53,003 nucleotides of DNA from Patescibacteria group bacterium (GCA_022561335.1 JADFRL010000003.1:1-53003); one strand, 5' to 3'; shown: positions 1-8,000, counted from the stretch's first letter. The notes: a model not told the origin generated them from the sequence alone. Translations and numbers: made by a program.

Positions 1-83
1 AGATACGCAAACGCGCCGAAGATGACCGCACATATACAGCCAATTACTGCAATGCGGATCGAGGCACTCATCTCTTTTTGCAT
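1..83 (-). CDS. 5' part of an unidentified membrane or exported protein (partial)
   Basis: An open frame starts with ATG at 83 on the minus strand and runs off the window edge, so only 27 codons are visible. They begin MQKEMSASIRIAVIG and continue into an uninterrupted hydrophobic stretch, which is consistent with an N-terminal membrane anchor or signal peptide. A strong Shine-Dalgarno (AAGGAGGG, 91-98) sits 7 nt upstream, and a near-consensus promoter lies further up (139-167). Promoter, ribosome site and open frame together make a real gene likely. The function cannot be told from so little. Confidence 0.6.
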   Translation of the reverse strand, partial: MQKEMSASIRIAVIGCICAVIFGAFAY

Positions 84-415
84 CGGGATACCCTCCTTGA
101 TGCTGATGCCGATTACAAGGTACGTGTAGTTCACGCTTGGTATATCAGAATATTACACAATTGTCAATACCTCTGAAATTAAAGTCTGTTGCATGTTCTG
201 CTGCCATAGAGGTAAGATATTTCTTTCAACACGCTCTAGATTCTAGCTAGTATCCAAGCTATTGTTTATGGCCGGGATTTTAATGTTACGTTATTGAAAT
301 GCATGATTCCAGCTTAAAACCATATTTTTCGAGGTGTTCTATTCTAGGTACAGTGGACTTACTAACCACAAACCACTCACCAACAAAAAAATCAGGAGGG
401 TGCTAAACTAAGGTT
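84..415. other. intergenic region between divergent genes
   Basis: About 330 nt hold the minus-strand promoter (139-167) and the ribosome site of the partial gene. Towards 416 there is an AGGAGGG about 17 nt before the plus-strand ATG, which is farther than usual. CTAG-rich sequence occurs at 235-255. I see no other gene or clear RNA here. Confidence 0.5.
139..167 (-). promoter_or_regulatory. sigma70-type promoter for the partial gene at 1-83
   Basis: On the minus strand, TTGACA (162-167) is followed after 17 nt by TATACC (139-144), with a TG one base upstream that would make an extended -10. Transcription would begin near 132, leaving a leader of about 50 nt with the AAGGAGGG site. Confidence 0.6.
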
Positions 416-709
416 ATGAACTACCTTATTTTAATCATCGTCGCTATAGCCGGAATTGCACTTGGAATGTATTTAGGAAAGCGGAATGGAGGTTTGATTT
501 CTGTGCAAAGCAGAAAGAAAGCGGAGAATAAAAAGAAAATTTTGGAATCTTTGAAAGAAAAAGGAAGAGTGGTAAATAATGATGTTGAGAAATTACTCGG
601 CGTGTCAGACGCGACCGCAACGAGATATTTGGATGAGTTAGAAAAAGAGGGAAAGGTGCGGCAGATCGGTACAACGGGCCACGCTGTATATTATTTACTC
701 ATCAAATAA
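416..709 (+). CDS. membrane-anchored winged-helix (DeoR-like) protein
   Basis: This 97-residue protein has one hydrophobic N-terminal segment (about residues 3-20) followed by a basic linker and a helix-turn-helix or winged-helix domain (about 38-97). The sequence around SDATATRYLDELEKEGKVRQ has the form of a DeoR or MarR-type recognition helix and wing. It is probably a transcription factor tethered to the inner face of the membrane. No sensor domain is visible outside. The gene stands alone and is followed by a perfect palindrome. Family assignment rests on the HTH pattern only, and the regulated genes are unknown. Confidence 0.7.
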   Translation: MNYLILIIVAIAGIALGMYLGKRNGGLISVQSRKKAENKKKILESLKEKGRVVNNDVEKLLGVSDATATRYLDELEKEGKVRQIGTTGHAVYYLLIK

Positions 710-756
710 ATTTCGTGAATTTATTTGTTTTTTAGGTATTTTAAGGTAAAATCCCC

Positions 757-780
757 AACGGCTCAACGCGTTGAGCCGTT
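757..780 (+). terminator. perfect 24-nt palindrome, likely terminator
   Basis: AACGGCTCAACG and CGTTGAGCCGTT form an uninterrupted 12-bp inverted repeat about 50 nt after the winged-helix gene. The following bases are only moderately T-rich (GAAATTTTC), so it may terminate imperfectly or work in both directions. Confidence 0.5.
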
Positions 781-882
781 GAAATTTTCAGATTATTCGA
801 TTTAGAGAATTTTAGATTCGATGAATTTAAAATGTTAGGGTAGACGAACCTGTAGGGTCACAGTAAATTAATAACTTTATTT

Positions 883-2642
883 ATGCTTGCCAAAGGCTGG
901 AAAATATTATTTCGACATCTATTTGAGCGAAAGCGGGAGGTTATACTGCTTTCGATTCTTGGCGTATTGTCGGGTCTTGCAAACGGATCAGTACCTTATA
1001 TTATCGGACAGTTTTTTGATGCTCTTATTTCTCCTGATTTCATAATAGTATGGGGCACGCTTGAAATATCCGTGTATCTCCTGCTTGCTATCTGGGTTAT
1101 CGTTCAGATTATTTCAAATACCGTTGACTGGATAATTGACATAAAGAGACGCCGCATGGGTACGTATCTGCGAGCGGGGCATATCGCACGTTCGACGAGC
1201 GCGATTCTCGAACTGCCCGTTTCCTTGTTTAAAAATGAAAAGATAGGAGAAATAATTGATAGAATTCAACGTTCCTCTAATGCGTTGGCGGTAATAGTTG
1301 AACAAGTCGTCATTGATCTTACGCCCCAATTTCTAAGTGTAATTATTGGCGTGAGTATTGTCTTTATCATCAACCCTGTGCTTGCCTTGATTTTGGTCAC
1401 CGGGGTGTCGCTTTATATTGTAACGCTCATTAAAATTGTTCCCCCTCTTATCACCATGCAAAAAGAAGGCCAGAAAGTGCGGCGAGAGGCCTGGGGAGTA
1501 ATGGGGGATGCCATATCGAACTTCCAGACGGTAAAGCAATCAACGGCTGAGGAATATGAAAGAGATAGATTGTGGAACAAGTTCATACACGGCTTTGCTT
1601 TCACATGGAATAAGATTGAACGCATTTGGACGGGCATTTCTTTTTATCAAAGAGTTATCGTAGTACTCACTCAACTTACAGTTTTTATTGTCTCAATTTC
1701 CTTTATTACAAATGGAAGTCTGACTATCGGTGAGCTTATTGCGGTTAACAGCTACGGGCTCCTTATTTTTGGCCCTTTCGCAACCATGGGGCGCAATTGG
1801 CAGGTTATTCAGAACGGCTTGATAGCAATAGAGCAGACTGATGAGATGATCAATTTACCCAAGGAGGCTTATGAATCCAAAGTTGACGTCGGCAAAGAGG
1901 GGTTAAAGGGAAATGTCGAGTTTAAAAATGTCGTGTTCAAATATGATGCCGAAAGTGAAAATGTACTGCGTGGGATAAGTTTAAACGCCTACCAGGGAGA
2001 GATCGTGGCTCTCGTGGGGGAATCGGGGGTGGGGAAGAGTACCACCATTGAATTACTATCGGGTTATTATTTTCCCACAGAAGGTGAGGTGCTGATTGAT
2101 GGGCACTCCATACAAGACATCGGTCTTAAATATTTGCGAGAGAACATTGCCGTGGTGCCGCAGGAACCGGTGCTTTTCAATGACACGATCGAAGTAAATA
2201 TCCATTACGGAAAAATTAATGCTACTTTAGGAGAGGTGAAGGAAGCGGCACGGAAAGCCCATGCGGATGAATTTATTGAAAAATTTCCAAATAAGTATGA
2301 GCAGATTGTCGGGGAGCGCGGCATAAAGCTTTCGGTGGGGCAGAAACAGCGCATTGCTATAGCGCGGGCCATTTTACGTAATCCGAAAATTCTCATTCTT
2401 GACGAGCCGACGAGTGCACTTGATGCAAAGACCGAGCGATTCATTACGGGCTCGCTCGAGGAACTCATGGCCGGCCGAACGACCTTCATCATTGCCCATC
2501 GTCTGAGTACCGTACGAAAAGCCGACAAGATTTTTGTGTTGATAAGGGGAAAATTGTTGAAGAGGGCACACACAATGATCTCATTAAAATAAAGGATGGC
2601 GTGTATCGAAAACTCTATGAATATCAAATAGGGCTACATTGA
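883..2642 (+). CDS. ABC exporter (TMD-NBD half transporter), end encoded in the -1 frame
   Basis: This is a type IV ABC exporter half-transporter: an N-terminal six-helix membrane domain (about residues 20-315) and a nucleotide-binding domain. Walker A GESGVGKST (about 379-387), signature LSVGQ (about 483), Walker B ILILDEP (about 503-509) and the His of IIAHRLS (about 536) are all present. The frame opened at 883 stops at 2592 with an atypical tail (LLKRAHTMISLK). The -1 frame from 2553 reads IVEEGTHNDLIKIKDGVYR and stops at 2642, the usual C-terminus of this family. The switch occurs at G-GGA-AAA (2547-2553), a classic slippery heptamer. Reading through it gives 586 residues, a normal length. 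A missed base in the G4/A4 run would explain it equally well. The substrate is unknown; lipids, peptides or drugs are possible. Confidence 0.85.
2547..2553 (+). other. slippery heptamer G-GGA-AAA at the ABC exporter frame switch
   Basis: In the zero frame the codons are GGA AAA, preceded by a G, which matches the X-XXY-YYZ form used for -1 ribosomal frameshifting. The -1 frame gives the conserved family C-terminus. No strong downstream stem-loop or upstream Shine-Dalgarno stimulator is obvious, so a sequencing or assembly indel in GGGGAAAA remains possible. Confidence 0.5.
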
Positions 2643-2713
2643 AGGATACTTATCCAGTATTAATTTTTTAGAGATTGTAGTAAGATTAGTTGAATAATTC
2701 CAAGTATTTTTAT

Positions 2714-3466
2714 ATGGCTGATACAGACAATACAGAAGAAAAAGAAGGTTCTATTAGTCCGCCGTCCTCGGTTAGCTCGCATGTATCTGCGTCAAGGAGA
2801 AAGAGAAATAACAATATAGCAATTACGATGATTATAGTTGCTATTGCTGTTTTTGTTGTTTTGAATTTTACTGAGACGATTAATTTGTTCGACCTACAGC
2901 CATCTGCAGCTGTGATAAATGGTGAAAAGATTAATCAATCAGATGTCACTGATAGAATTGACCAAATTCTTTCCTCACCACAAGCACAGGGTGTCGACAC
3001 TACCGACCCCACCCTTTTGGCGCAAGTCAGAGAGCAGGTGCTTAATGAACTTATAAGCACAGCACTTCTTCTTCAAGCGGCAGAAGCGGCGGGTATAGTG
3101 TCAGATCCGGAAGCGGTTGAAACGGAATATCAACTTGCTGTTACGCAGACTGGCGGAGAGGAAAAACTCATAGAACAACTTTCTGCTGGGGGTATAACGG
3201 TAGAGGAGTTTAGGGCAAACTTGAGAGAACAGCTTATCATTCGGCAATTTCTCACTGTAAATACCACTATATTTTCAATAAGTGTTACCGATGAAGAAGT
3301 AGCAGAATTCTACGAGCAAATGAATGCAGGTCAGGAAGGGGTACCGGCGCTTGTCGAAGTCCGCTCGCAAATCGAGGGTCAGCTCATAGCCAACAAACAA
3401 CAAGTGGAACTTGACGCTTTTATAGCGGCACTCCGAGACGCCGCTGAAATAGAGATCACCCAGTAA
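2714..3466 (+). CDS. membrane-anchored SurA N-terminal-type chaperone
   Basis: This is a predicted extracytoplasmic folding factor. A polar Ser-rich cytoplasmic tail (1-30) ends in RRKR and is followed by one membrane helix (about 35-52), then a SurA_N-like helical domain starting at AAVINGEKINQSDV. Repeated acidic helices resemble SurA and PrsA chaperone modules. No parvulin prolyl isomerase domain is visible after it, so this would be a chaperone-only form. I chose ATG 2714 (MADTDNTEEKEG) over an in-frame TTG at 2690. It lies about 70 nt after the ABC exporter and is read in the same direction. Assignment rests on domain pattern and topology. Confidence 0.7.
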   Translation: MADTDNTEEKEGSISPPSSVSSHVSASRRKRNNNIAITMIIVAIAVFVVLNFTETINLFDLQPSAAVINGEKINQSDVTDRIDQILSSPQAQGVDTTDPTLLAQVREQVLNELISTALLLQAAEAAGIVSDPEAVETEYQLAVTQTGGEEKLIEQLSAGGITVEEFRANLREQLIIRQFLTVNTTIFSISVTDEEVAEFYEQMNAGQEGVPALVEVRSQIEGQLIANKQQVELDAFIAALRDAAEIEITQ

Positions 3467-3610
3467 CATTCTTCCCAAACACCCCTCGGTGGATGCTTTT
3501 TGACGATGAGGGCTTAACCTTTTTATCTGTTCCTCTTTTCCGGCCTCCCTTTTAGTCCAGAAGGTGAAGCAATCGGCAGGGTCGTCAATGGGACTCGAAA
3601 GTTCTTACCG

Positions 3611-3640
3611 CCTCGCCCGTCAGAGAGGCGAGGTTGTTTA
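3611..3640 (+). terminator. rho-independent-like terminator after the SurA-like gene
   Basis: CCTCGCC (3611-3617) and GGCGAGG (3627-3633) pair over a 9-nt loop, followed by TTGTTTATC. It is the best terminator candidate for the surA-like gene, although about 145 nt downstream of its stop. Confidence 0.5.
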
Positions 3641-3719
3641 TCTTTTAAAACGGCTAGTGAGCATTCTTATGATAACTCAGTAGTTTGGGCAGGGAAAATC
3701 TCGTACAATAAATAGGGGC

Positions 3720-3741
3720 ACCTCGGGGCAAGCCCCGAGGT
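3720..3741. repeat. 9-bp perfect hairpin in spacer DNA
   Basis: ACCTCGGGG and CCCCGAGGT pair around a CAAG loop. There is no T-tract on either side, so it is more likely part of a palindromic spacer repeat than a terminator. Confidence 0.5.
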
Positions 3742-3942
3742 ATTAAACCTATATTAACTTCTCGGCCCCGCCTGCCAGTTGCCCGATGCTTATTATATCG
3801 TCCCATACAATATGTACAGAATGTTTCCCCTGCTTCCTTTGGCCCTATCAGCCGCTCTGGCATTGGCGGGCAGGTGGGAAATGCAAAAGTAAAACTTTTG
3901 CATTTCGCTCGCTCTGCGTCGCTCATAAACAATTACACGGTC

Positions 3943-4899
3943 ATGGAAGTTGTTAATTCACTCATCCTTTTTGTCTTGGGCTTCTATATTCTCATCAAAG
4001 GAGCCCAACTTCTCATTCGAGGCGCCGTGTCGCTTGCGCGTGTTTTTAAGGTTTCCAATTGGTTCATAGGTGCTTTCGTCGTAAGTGTGGGGACGTCTGT
4101 TCCGGAGCTTTCCATCAACATTGCCTCGACCTTCACCGGGAACAATATAGGACTCGCTACGATAATCGGAAGCAATACGTTTAATATTTTTGTGATTTTG
4201 GGGCTCTCGGCTATTTTTTATCCTATCGTTATGCGGCGTGAGTGGGTGGTTAAGGACGCTTTCTTTAACATCGTCTTTATTTTTATAGCGACCATCATGA
4301 TATTGTTTTCCGTTGTGGGGGACTCATTTAACGGTATATCACAAGGGGAAGGCCTGATACTCCTGTCAATTTATTTTATATGGATATGGTTTCTATTTCA
4401 CAGGAAGAGCGGTGTGGAAGAAGAAACCGATATTGAAGTGGTTACGCTCTTTACCGCATTTATAATGGTCGTTCTCGGTATAGTCGGGGTTTTCTTCGGC
4501 GGACAGTGGGTGGTCGACGGGGCCGTGGTCATCGCACTTCTCCTGGGGATAGAGCCCTCTTTTGTTGGGTTAACCATTGTCGCGATAGGGACCTCACTTC
4601 CTGAACTCACGGTATCCCTGGTGGCTTTGTCAAAAAGATCGACAAGTATTGCCATCGGAAACATCCTCGGCTCGAGCATTTTCAGTTTTCTCGGAGTTTT
4701 GGGAGTCACGGCTCTTATTAATCCTATCGTGGTGCTTCCCGGAATTCAGTTTGATATTTTTGTAGTGCTCACAGCCGCCGTGCTTTTCTTCACGCTCGTG
4801 CTCGTCGGTCGTCGCTACACACTCACGAGGATGGAAGGTGTGCTGTTTCTCACACTCTACTTTTCATATATTATCTTTTTGATCTTCAGGATATTGTAA
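3943..4899 (+). CDS. calcium/sodium antiporter of the CaCA family (YrbG-like)
   Basis: This 318-residue membrane protein has about ten hydrophobic segments and the two inverted alpha repeats of the Ca2+:cation antiporter superfamily. Repeat one carries GTSVPELSINIAS and GSNTFNI; repeat two carries GTSLPELTVSLVAL and GNILGSSIFS. The conserved acidic residues in both GTSxPEL motifs form the ion-binding site in this family. It probably exports Ca2+ or exchanges K+/Na+. ATG 3943 (MEVVNSLILFV) is preferred; an upstream in-frame start would add residues translated from a palindromic spacer repeat. The MFS gene follows after 12 nt. Confidence 0.85.
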   Translation: MEVVNSLILFVLGFYILIKGAQLLIRGAVSLARVFKVSNWFIGAFVVSVGTSVPELSINIASTFTGNNIGLATIIGSNTFNIFVILGLSAIFYPIVMRREWVVKDAFFNIVFIFIATIMILFSVVGDSFNGISQGEGLILLSIYFIWIWFLFHRKSGVEEETDIEVVTLFTAFIMVVLGIVGVFFGGQWVVDGAVVIALLLGIEPSFVGLTIVAIGTSLPELTVSLVALSKRSTSIAIGNILGSSIFSFLGVLGVTALINPIVVLPGIQFDIFVVLTAAVLFFTLVLVGRRYTLTRMEGVLFLTLYFSYIIFLIFRIL

Positions 4900-4911
4900 T
4901 GTACAGGCAAA

Positions 4912-6102
4912 ATGCACAAAGATTTTAACATCAGAGAATATTACAAACGAGTGCATCTTACTAGGAATATTCTATTTCTCTACACTAACCGTCTACTCAT
5001 ACAAGTTGGCATAGGGATGCTCAGTGTGTTTACGGCTATCTTCTTTTATGAAAAGTTCAATCAATCGTATACCGCGGTGGCGCTTGTTTTCACTGCAGTC
5101 TACGGTATATTTGTTCTTTTTATTCCCTTAGGCGCCATGCTTCTCCGGGTGCTGGGTACTAGGCATATGCTCATTATAGCGGTTATATTCCTGCCGGGAG
5201 CTATCCTGTCACTTTTGTTATGGGATACCAACCCAATGCTATCTCTTGGGATGTATCTTTTGTTTGGCACGATTTACCGGACGTTCTATTGGACGCCGTA
5301 TCACATTGACTTTGCCCTGTTTACGGATAAAAAGGTCCGAGGGAAGCAGATGTCACTTTTATTAAATGCTTCGGAGATTGTGCTGGCAGTCACTCCTTTT
5401 TTTGCGGGGCTTGTTATTGCCTTTTACGGTTTCGACAGTTTATTCATAATCACGAGTGCTTTTTTGGCAGTATCGATAATACCTCTCTTCTTTATTGAGG
5501 ATACGCGCGAGACGTTTTCTTTTGGGTACTTTGAGACCTATAGGAAGCTCTTTAAGAAGGAAAACAGAACGCTATTTATGGCCTATTTTGGCGAAGGTTT
5601 TCAGCATGCCGTGCAAATAGCCGTCTGGCCTATTTTTATTTATCTGCTTCTTAAAGGGGAATATGTGGTGCTGGGGCTTATTACTTCAGCCACGATTTTT
5701 TTGCTTATCCTGACTCGATTTCTTATTGGGAATTTGGCTGACAGATGGGATAAGAAGAGGCTCTTAAAGTACGGTACGTTTTTTGCGACGACCGGCTGGC
5801 TCCTCAAAGCATTTATTGAAACTGGTTTTCAAATAATGGTAATCGATACGTATCACCGTGTGGGGAGGGCGGTCAACAAGCTCTCCTTTGATATAGCAAC
5901 ATACGATCAAGCGGTAGACAATGGACACTACATAGATGAGTACACGGTGCTTAAGGAGATTGCCCTCAACATGGGAAGGACCACACTCTTCATTTCTTCA
6001 ATCTGGATAACCGCGGCATTCGGCTTCACCTCTGCATTTATCTTTGCCGCGGGGGCGACCCTCCTCATGACGCTTCTTAACAAAGAAGTCTTTCTGCAGT
6101 AG
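4912..6102 (+). CDS. MFS transporter
   Basis: The 396-residue protein shows 11-12 hydrophobic helices in two halves separated by a charged loop (around FETYRKLFKKENR), as in the major facilitator superfamily. The loop motif GNLADRWDKKR in the second half matches the MFS G-x-x-x-D-R-x-x-R/K pattern. The substrate cannot be read from the sequence. It lies between the cation antiporter and truB, with 12-nt and 9-nt gaps, so the three are probably cotranscribed. Confidence 0.8.
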   Translation: MHKDFNIREYYKRVHLTRNILFLYTNRLLIQVGIGMLSVFTAIFFYEKFNQSYTAVALVFTAVYGIFVLFIPLGAMLLRVLGTRHMLIIAVIFLPGAILSLLLWDTNPMLSLGMYLLFGTIYRTFYWTPYHIDFALFTDKKVRGKQMSLLLNASEIVLAVTPFFAGLVIAFYGFDSLFIITSAFLAVSIIPLFFIEDTRETFSFGYFETYRKLFKKENRTLFMAYFGEGFQHAVQIAVWPIFIYLLLKGEYVVLGLITSATIFLLILTRFLIGNLADRWDKKRLLKYGTFFATTGWLLKAFIETGFQIMVIDTYHRVGRAVNKLSFDIATYDQAVDNGHYIDEYTVLKEIALNMGRTTLFISSIWITAAFGFTSAFIFAAGATLLMTLLNKEVFLQ

Positions 6103-6111
6103 TCTTCTAAC

Positions 6112-6873
6112 ATGGACAATATTACCCTCATCGATAAGCCAAAAGGCATCACCTCGTTTGACGTTATTCGAAAATTGAAAGTCATATACAGAAAGGGGAA
6201 ACGTGGGCACGGGATGCCCACGTTCGATCACGCCCTTCGACGAGGCCCAGGGCACGCCCTTCAACACGATTCAGGTTGTTCCGACTCTGAGAGTCGCCAG
6301 GCTCGAATGGGACAAGCTCGATTAAAAATGGGGCACGCCGGCACGCTTGATCCACTCGTCTCGGGGCTTTTGATCATCGGTATAGGGAAGGGCACTAAAA
6401 AACTCAATCAATTTTTGAAACTTCCTAAGATATATGATGTTATTGTCCTTTTAGGGGAGCAAAGATCGACGGGGGATATGGAAGGAAAAGTTACCCACAG
6501 TAAGAAGGTAGAGGGGTTAAATATAAAAGAAGTTAAAACTGTTTTGGATGAAATGGTCGGAAATAGAGAACTTGCCGTACCAAAGCATTCTGCTGTTAAG
6601 GTGGACGGGGAGAGACTCTACAAAAAGGCCCGAGAGGGAGCAGATTTCGAGCCCCCTAAAAAGATCATGGAAATTATGGCACTTAAATTGAATGGAGGCA
6701 GGCAAGACGGAGACTGCTATAGATTGGATATCACTATGAAAGTGGGAAGCGGCGCCTATGTTCGCTCGATTGCAGAAGAGCTGGGACGGCGCCTCGATTA
6801 TCCTGCCACTGTAAAGGAGCTGCGCCGGATTTCTATTGGAGATTTCTGTGTTGGAGATGCAGAGAAACTGTAA
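6112..6873 (+). CDS. truB: tRNA pseudouridine(55) synthase TruB with an in-frame insert
   Basis: TruB isomerises U55 in the T-loop of tRNA. The start MDNITLIDKPKGITSFD matches the family N-terminus. GHAGTLDPLVSG carries the catalytic Asp, and GEQRSTGDMEG, KHSAVKVDGERLYKKAR and GSGAYVRSIAEELG are later family motifs. Between residues about 31 and 69 there is a foreign-looking stretch (RGHGMPTFDHALRRG onward) just before the catalytic motif, encoded by palindromic DNA. It keeps the frame. The PUA domain of larger TruB proteins is absent. The insert falls in a surface region before the active-site loop, so activity may survive. The mpg gene follows after 4 nt. Confidence 0.9.
   Translation: MDNITLIDKPKGITSFDVIRKLKVIYRKGKRGHGMPTFDHALRRGPGHALQHDSGCSDSESRQARMGQARLKMGHAGTLDPLVSGLLIIGIGKGTKKLNQFLKLPKIYDVIVLLGEQRSTGDMEGKVTHSKKVEGLNIKEVKTVLDEMVGNRELAVPKHSAVKVDGERLYKKAREGADFEPPKKIMEIMALKLNGGRQDGDCYRLDITMKVGSGAYVRSIAEELGRRLDYPATVKELRRISIGDFCVGDAEKL
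6200..6318 (+). repeat. palindromic repeat element inserted in frame in truB
   Basis: The insert holds three hairpins: AACGTGGGCA/TGCCCACGTT (6200-6224, 10-bp stem), GCCCT/AGGGC (6232-6253), and GACTCT-G-AGAGTC (6283-6295). A second GCCCTTC-like start follows at 6256. It is about 117 nt, a multiple of three, and adds about 39 residues that break an otherwise normal TruB alignment. It resembles the idea of Rickettsia palindromic elements, which also insert in frame in genes. Confidence 0.6.
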
Positions 6874-6877
6874 CAAT

Positions 6878-7408
6878 ATGAGAAAAGTTTTGCCGCAATC
6901 ATTTTTTCAAAGGCAGGTGCTTATAGTAGCGCAACAACTTATTGGAAAGTATCTTGTGCGAAAGAGAGCAGGGAAAGAATATTCTTTTATGATAACTGAA
7001 GTTGAGGCATATCAAGGAGAAAATGATTTAGCATCGCATGCACGCTTCGGAAGAGGCGGCCGCAGTCAAATAATGTTTGAAGCAGGCGGGCACATTTACA
7101 TTTACCTTATCTACGGGATACATCGTATGCTAAATATAGTAACGGAGAAGCAGGGTGAACCATCAGCTATTCTTATTCGGGGCGTGGAGGAAATTGAAGG
7201 CCCTGGACGGCTAACGCGTGAGCTTGAGATCAGCAGTCACCTCAACGGAAAGGTGGCAGAGCCAAGCGCTGGTTTGTGGTTTGAGGATAGGGGAATTAAG
7301 GTGACAGGGAGATCCTCCGTCTGGCGAATCAAAAAAACACCTCGGATAGGTGTTGAATATGCAGGTAAATGGGCAAATAAACCGTATAGGTTTGTATTAG
7401 ATAAATAA
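6878..7408 (+). CDS. mpg: DNA-3-methyladenine glycosylase (MPG/AAG family)
   Basis: This base-excision repair enzyme removes alkylated purines. TEVEAYQGENDLASHARFGR contains the catalytic Glu and the family start motif. It is followed by an IYIYLIYGIHRMLNIVT region, a substrate-pocket motif ending in ILIRGVEEIEGPGRLTREL, and a basic C-terminus. At 176 residues it is slightly shorter than typical MPG (about 190-200). ATG 6878 gives MRKVLPQSFF; a longer in-frame start would overlap truB. It ends at a convergent boundary with a strong hairpin. Confidence 0.9.
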   Translation: MRKVLPQSFFQRQVLIVAQQLIGKYLVRKRAGKEYSFMITEVEAYQGENDLASHARFGRGGRSQIMFEAGGHIYIYLIYGIHRMLNIVTEKQGEPSAILIRGVEEIEGPGRLTRELEISSHLNGKVAEPSAGLWFEDRGIKVTGRSSVWRIKKTPRIGVEYAGKWANKPYRFVLDK

Positions 7409-7412
7409 AGTA

Positions 7413-7442
7413 GCGCAGTGGATAAATAAATTTCCACTGCGC
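7413..7442. terminator. bidirectional hairpin between mpg and the minus-strand small gene
   Basis: GCGCAGTGGA (7413-7422) and TCCACTGCGC (7433-7442) form a perfect 10-bp stem with an A/T loop. It lies between the stop codons of two convergent genes, touching the minus-strand one. There is no long T-tract. Confidence 0.65.
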
Positions 7443-7700
7443 CTAGAGATCGAGCTCAAACTGCCGGGCCTTTTCTTCTTCTTTTCGTTTGTGCTTTCTG
7501 CGTGCACTTCTGCTTTTGGCTGATGCTTTACCCGCCATGCTTGAGATGATCGACTTGATTCGCTGTTCTTTTTCAAAAGACCATGTTCCAGACATCATGA
7601 GGTATTCACCCACGACAGAATTGGGGTAAGCTCTTCTTCTAAATCTTCGTGCCCATCGCATGACGGCTTTAGCAGTCTCTTTATCGGTTACAGGCCGCAT
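7443..7700 (-). CDS. small basic protein of unknown function
   Basis: This 85-residue protein is strongly basic, starts MRPVTDKETAKAVMRWARRF and ends in a Lys/Arg/Glu-rich tail (KHKRKEEEKARQFELDL). I recognise no family. AGGAGG sits 5 nt before the ATG and overlaps the stop codon of the upstream 50-residue frame, which suggests coupled translation. The charge suggests nucleic-acid or ribosome association, but that is inference. It is the last gene of a small unit driven by the promoter at 7962-7990. Confidence 0.6.
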   Translation of the reverse strand: MRPVTDKETAKAVMRWARRFRRRAYPNSVVGEYLMMSGTWSFEKEQRIKSIISSMAGKASAKSRSARRKHKRKEEEKARQFELDL

Positions 7701-7709
7701 CGCATCCTC

Positions 7710-7862
7710 CTAATCGATAGGACAGATATGCTCGTTGGCCTCGACGGCACGAGCACACATCTCAGTTTGACGCTCTTCTTCGGCAATCTGCGTCAAGATC
7801 TTGCGATGCTCCTTTTCGGATCGCCGTTTTCTTGCTGTGGCACGACCGCCGGCGCGACTCAT
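7710..7862 (-). CDS. 50-residue basic hypothetical protein
   Basis: The frame MSRAGGRATARKRRSEKEHR... ends at a TAG that is part of the downstream TAGGAGG ribosome site. It has an Arg-rich start, a Glu-rich helix and two Cys near the end. Codon choice is even and the spacing to the next gene is tight. An overlapping frame (7762-7923) competes for the first half. No family recognised. Confidence 0.45.
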   Translation of the reverse strand: MSRAGGRATARKRRSEKEHRKILTQIAEEERQTEMCARAVEANEHICPID

Positions 7863-7923
7863 CTGCTAAGTGCGCTTCGGTATCTCCGGTGACGATAGCT
7901 TGGTGGACTTTCCAAGGTTTCAT
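7762..7923 (-). CDS. possible 53-residue leader-proximal frame
   Basis: This frame begins MKPWKVHQAIVTGDTEAHLA, is the first ATG after the promoter and has AAGG/AGGG upstream. Its second half overlaps the 7710-7862 frame in another reading frame and becomes Arg/Ser-rich and unprotein-like. Either only its first part is real and a one-base error joins it to the next frame, or it is spurious. Confidence 0.3.
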   Translation of the reverse strand: MKPWKVHQAIVTGDTEAHLADESRRRSCHSKKTAIRKGASQDLDADCRRRASN

Positions 7924-7961
7924 CTGCACTTTCCCTTGTCCTTGAAAGTTAATCTAAATGT

Positions 7962-7990
7962 TTTATATTAAGAATTGACTATTTTGTCAA
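7962..7990 (-). promoter_or_regulatory. sigma70-type promoter with overlapping inverted repeat
   Basis: TTGACA (7985-7990), 17-nt spacer, TATAAA (7962-7967) on the minus strand. The -35 box is the left arm of TTGAC-AAAATA-GTCAA, a possible operator. It drives the small genes at 7443-7923 and starts right after the terminator of the upstream unit. Confidence 0.65.
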
Positions 7991-8000
7991 GTACTCCTGC

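Larger units (their letters stand above)
3467..3942. other. gene-free region with several hairpins and repeat fragments
   Basis: About 475 nt without a convincing gene. Visible are a CCTCGCC/GGCGAGG hairpin followed by TTGTTT (3611-3640), a 9-bp hairpin ACCTCGGGG/CCCCGAGGT (3720-3741), a CCCGCCTGCCA motif near 3770 facing TTGGCGGGCAGGT near 3863, and a 13-bp stem GAAATGCAAAAGT/ACTTTTGCATTTC (3878-3906). The same CCTGCC/GGCAGG motif pair recurs at 14240-14350, so this is probably interspersed repeat sequence. Confidence 0.55.

Noticed and set aside
3874-3942. Longer start for the cation antiporter
   Set aside because: The added residues come from a palindromic spacer repeat, and the family starts at MEVVNSLILF.
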